Assembly (NCBI GenBank): GCA_037968895.1
Contig: JBBKWJ010000222.1
Span: 1 to 15,143, forward strand
Length of the DNA: 15,143 nt
Reading direction: 5' to 3'
Source: JBBKWJ01 sp037968895
GTDB lineage: Bacteria > Actinomycetota > Acidimicrobiia > Acidimicrobiales > SZUA-35
Within the stretch, counting starts at the first letter, position 1. The number at the start of each line of letters is the position of its first letter. This document shows, piece by piece, positions 13,916-15,143 of this stretch. The position numbers were made by a program, and so were the translations under genes. Under the pieces are notes generated by a model. It was not told the DNA's origin. It searched no databases and saw only the letters and a list, made by a program, of their open reading frames with translations.

Positions 13916-14283
13916 CAACAATCAACAGGAGTCAGCGCAACCGCGAGGGCAGTGAGTCGGTCGACCTTAGGTCGGAACCAGGCCCACTTCCCTCGTTGTT
14001 CGCGTTCCAGAAGGCCCGCCTTTACCAACAGTCCGAGGTGGTGACTGACAGTTGGTTGCGAGCGGCCAACCAGTGCGGGTAGGTCGCAGGTGCACGCCTC
14101 TGTGTTCGGAGCGGTCATGATGATCGACATCAATCGAAGCCTGACCGGGTCAGCGAGCGCCTTAAGGAGCAGGGCGAGTTCATCGGCGTCACTCTCCGAG
14201 AATGCACTAGCCGAAATGGGGGCGCAGCACAGACCGTCGATCTGGTTGGTTGTTGTATCTTTCGCATCGATCACAAGAAACAT
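13912..14283 (-). CDS. arsR: ArsR-family arsenite-responsive repressor (123 aa)
   Basis: This winged-helix metalloid sensor represses the divergent lyase and itself. From the ATG at 14283, the N-terminus carries Cys19-Cys20 in LCCAP. The winged helix runs from about 35 to 110, with LADPVRLRLMSII, EACTCDLPALVGRSQPTVSHHL (sensor cysteines Cys64 and Cys66 and the recognition helix) and the wing EREQRGKWAWFRP. The protein ends in Cys122-Cys123. Vicinal N-terminal cysteines together with a cysteine near the recognition helix resemble the Corynebacterium-type ArsR arsenic site. The frame is open to 14382, but that extension would run through both operators. A leaderless GTG at 14274 is an alternative, 7 bases after a -10-like CAATAT that has TTGCCA 17 bp upstream. 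Confidence 0.88.
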   Translation of the reverse strand: MFLVIDAKDTTTNQIDGLCCAPISASAFSESDADELALLLKALADPVRLRLMSIIMTAPNTEACTCDLPALVGRSQPTVSHHLGLLVKAGLLEREQRGKWAWFRPKVDRLTALAVALTPVDCC

Positions 14284-14300
14284 ATTGACATATGTCGATA
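14283..14300. promoter_or_regulatory. ArsR operator, copy 1
   Basis: TATTGACAT followed directly by ATGTCGATA is an 18-bp inverted repeat with a single mismatched pair. It lies at the start of arsR, between its probable -35 (minus strand TTGCCA, 14310-14305) and -10 (CAATAT, 14287-14282). It also contains a plus-strand TTGACA that may be the -35 of the lyase promoter. Binding here would block both directions. The dyad size suits ArsR dimers. Confidence 0.68.
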
Positions 14301-14312
14301 CGTTTGGCAACA

Positions 14313-14330
14313 TATCGACATTCATCAATA
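14313..14330. promoter_or_regulatory. ArsR operator, copy 2 (inverted)
   Basis: TATCGACAT followed by TCATCAATA, read on the minus strand, matches operator copy 1 at 15 of 18 positions. The two copies start exactly 30 bp apart, close to three helical turns, so two ArsR dimers could sit on one face of the DNA. The intact halves also form a 9-bp inverted repeat across the gap (14292-14300 / 14313-14321). Confidence 0.6.
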
Positions 14331-14351
14331 CGAAGCTGGCTTGTCCAGCAC

Positions 14352-14358
14352 GGAAGGA
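14352..14358 (+). promoter_or_regulatory. Ribosome binding site of the ArsI/CadI gene
   Basis: GGAAGGA precedes the GTG at 14364 by 5 bases. It selects this GTG over the upstream in-frame ATG at 14292, which would put the coding region through the operators. Confidence 0.7.
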
Positions 14359-14363
14359 ACCAC

Positions 14364-14816
14364 GTGCGTCTCCAACTTGCACTCAACGTTGACAACCTGG
14401 ATCAGGCGATCGAGTTCTACTCGAAGATGTTCGATGCCGAACCGGCCAAGACCCGTCCCGGCTATGCCAACTTTGCCATCGAAAACCCGCCGCTGAAACT
14501 GGTGCTCTTCGAGGGAGGCGGCCCGGCCGGAACAATCAACCATCTCGGAGTCGAGACCGAAACCGCAGCGGAAGTCGTTGCCGCTGAGGCTCGCCTGACC
14601 GGGGTCGGCCTCGAAACAACTGGCGTCGACGACACCCAATGCTGCTTCGCCGAAAAAACCGAAACCTGGCTCGCTGGCCCAGACGAGACTCGCTGGGAGT
14701 GGTATGTGAAGACAGGTGACGTCGAGCAGTTCGAAAATGTGAGCATGGGTGACACCGTCTGTTGCCCAGAGACGGTCTCGGCCGGCGCGACTCCATCGAG
14801 TACTGCCTGCTGCTAG
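14364..14816 (+). CDS. arsI: ArsI/CadI-family C-As lyase, glyoxalase-fold (VOC) dioxygenase (150 aa)
   Basis: This is a probable Fe(II)-dependent dioxygenase that splits the C-As bond of trivalent methylated or aromatic arsenicals, or a CadI-type cadmium/arsenic-induced homologue. The VOC fold is seen in the paired LALNVDNLDQAIEFYSKMF and NHLGVETETAAEVVAAEARL motifs. Candidate metal ligands are Gln4, His60 and Glu112 (TRWEWYV), the Gln/His/Glu set expected for ArsI. The vicinal Cys93-Cys94 in DDTQCCFA is the substrate thiol pair. RPGYANFAIENPPLKLVL (31-48) is highly characteristic of ArsI/CadI. A tail beyond the VOC fold (about 120-150) carries two more CC pairs (133-134 and 149-150). It is divergent from arsR across two operators, so it is probably induced by trivalent arsenicals. 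No arsenite efflux gene is complete in the window. Confidence 0.92.
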   Translation: MRLQLALNVDNLDQAIEFYSKMFDAEPAKTRPGYANFAIENPPLKLVLFEGGGPAGTINHLGVETETAAEVVAAEARLTGVGLETTGVDDTQCCFAEKTETWLAGPDETRWEWYVKTGDVEQFENVSMGDTVCCPETVSAGATPSSTACC

Positions 14817-14859
14817 CAAGCTTGCGGAATTCTCTCGACGGTGCACCGGTTTATCTGCC

Positions 14860-15039
14860 GTGTTGCTTGATCTACTTCTACCCCGTACTGACGCCGTTGT
14901 TTTCATTGAGGCCGTCGTTGTGTTGGTGGTATGGATCCTGCTGCTATGGCGGTTTCGCCACCGTCGAGAGATCCAACAGTTCACAAGTGGCATCGCGGTG
15001 TGCCTCTACGCGTGGTTCGCCCTACGAGCCGTCCACTAA
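14860..15039 (+). CDS. Possible small membrane protein (59 aa)
   Basis: I do not recognise a family. From the GTG at 14860 the product has a long hydrophobic segment at about 12-32 (AVVFIEAVVVLVVWILLLWRF), a basic stretch RHRRE and a second, weaker hydrophobic segment (about 41-56). The amphipathic charge pattern is typical of a real small membrane protein. The frame extends upstream to 14749, but that part overlaps arsI and reads as non-protein-like sequence. No ribosome site is visible before the GTG. It follows arsI by 43 bases on the same strand and could be cotranscribed. Its TAA overlaps the stop of a convergent reading frame entering from the right edge. Confidence 0.42.
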   Translation: MLLDLLLPRTDAVVFIEAVVVLVVWILLLWRFRHRREIQQFTSGIAVCLYAWFALRAVH

Positions 15040-15143
15040 ACCGACGCAGTATCAGGTGCCGCGTCGAGGTCAGCGAGTCGTTCCGAGGATTGAGTGTCGG
15101 CGCGCCGCAACACTACGGCGACGAGCGGCCCGGAGACAGTTAA
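15036..15143 (-). CDS. C-terminal end of a minus-strand gene cut by the window edge (35 aa visible)
   Basis: On the minus strand the frame is open from the window edge to a TAG at 15036-15038. It ends LTVSGPLVAVVLRRAD, then TQSSERLADLDAAPDTASV. A short hydrophobic run, an Arg pair and a polar acidic tail are what the last helix and cytoplasmic tail of a membrane transporter look like, and synonymous bases are mostly G or C. Next to arsI and arsR an arsenical permease would be an obvious candidate, but too little is visible to assign a family. The two genes at this edge would end tail to tail with overlapping stops. Confidence 0.4.
   Translation of the reverse strand, partial: LTVSGPLVAVVLRRADTQSSERLADLDAAPDTASV

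Noticed and set aside
14816..14825. GCAAGCTTGC palindrome after arsI as a terminator
   Set aside because: It has only 5-bp arms with no loop and no T-run, so it is not a credible terminator.
14325..14993. Minus-strand open frame of 222 codons
   Set aside because: It is antisense to arsI and the right-edge frames; it shows no domain and would run through the arsI start region.
14931..15143. Plus-strand frame of 70 codons ending at the window edge
   Set aside because: It is Arg/Pro-rich with no hydrophobic or domain pattern, and the minus-strand frame at the same place looks more protein-like.

Overview
The window reads as a chromosomal segment of an actinobacterium with moderately high GC. 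The grounds are the family make-up (a PspC-fused NarL-type sensor kinase, a LiaF-like PspC protein, CadI/ArsI with a CCAP-type ArsR), frequent GTG starts and several apparently leaderless promoters. A lineage outside Streptomyces and Mycobacterium, such as Acidimicrobiia, is my guess from protein style only. No rRNA, tRNA, CRISPR array, insertion sequence or phage gene was seen. Nearly all of the window is coding and the genes are tightly packed.

Left block (1-6067, minus strand). A 402-residue polytopic membrane protein overlaps by ATGA the start of a secreted trypsin-like protease, probably a lipoprotein. Next comes a PadR repressor whose promoter carries a nearly perfect palindrome. Through a GTGA overlap it leads into an ABC ATPase, which overlaps by ATGA an 830-residue FtsX-type permease. 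This is a PadR-controlled exporter operon, and a perfect hairpin lies just past its end at the left edge.

Centre (5873-6793, plus strand). A D-isomer-specific 2-hydroxyacid dehydrogenase is divergent from the membrane protein and convergent with the next exporter.

Envelope-stress block (6799-13915). A second LolD/MacB-like ATPase and a 937-residue FtsX permease (minus) lie downstream of a NarL-type response regulator and a sensor kinase with an N-terminal PspC domain (minus). Divergent from the kinase are a PspC/LiaF-like membrane protein and a 68-residue two-helix membrane protein (plus). Both non-coding gaps of this block, upstream of the exporter and between the kinase and the PspC protein, hold the same tandem octamer, CCC(T/C)GAGT, repeated at an 11-bp period. 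I infer that this is the response regulator's binding site and that kinase, regulator, exporter and PspC/LiaF-like protein form one self-contained envelope-stress regulon. This is the most interesting observation in the window.

Arsenic block (13912-14816). A thiol-rich ArsR repressor and an ArsI/CadI-type C-As lyase are divergent across two related 18-bp operators. The right edge holds a probable 59-residue membrane protein and the C-terminal end of a minus-strand gene that is cut by the window boundary.
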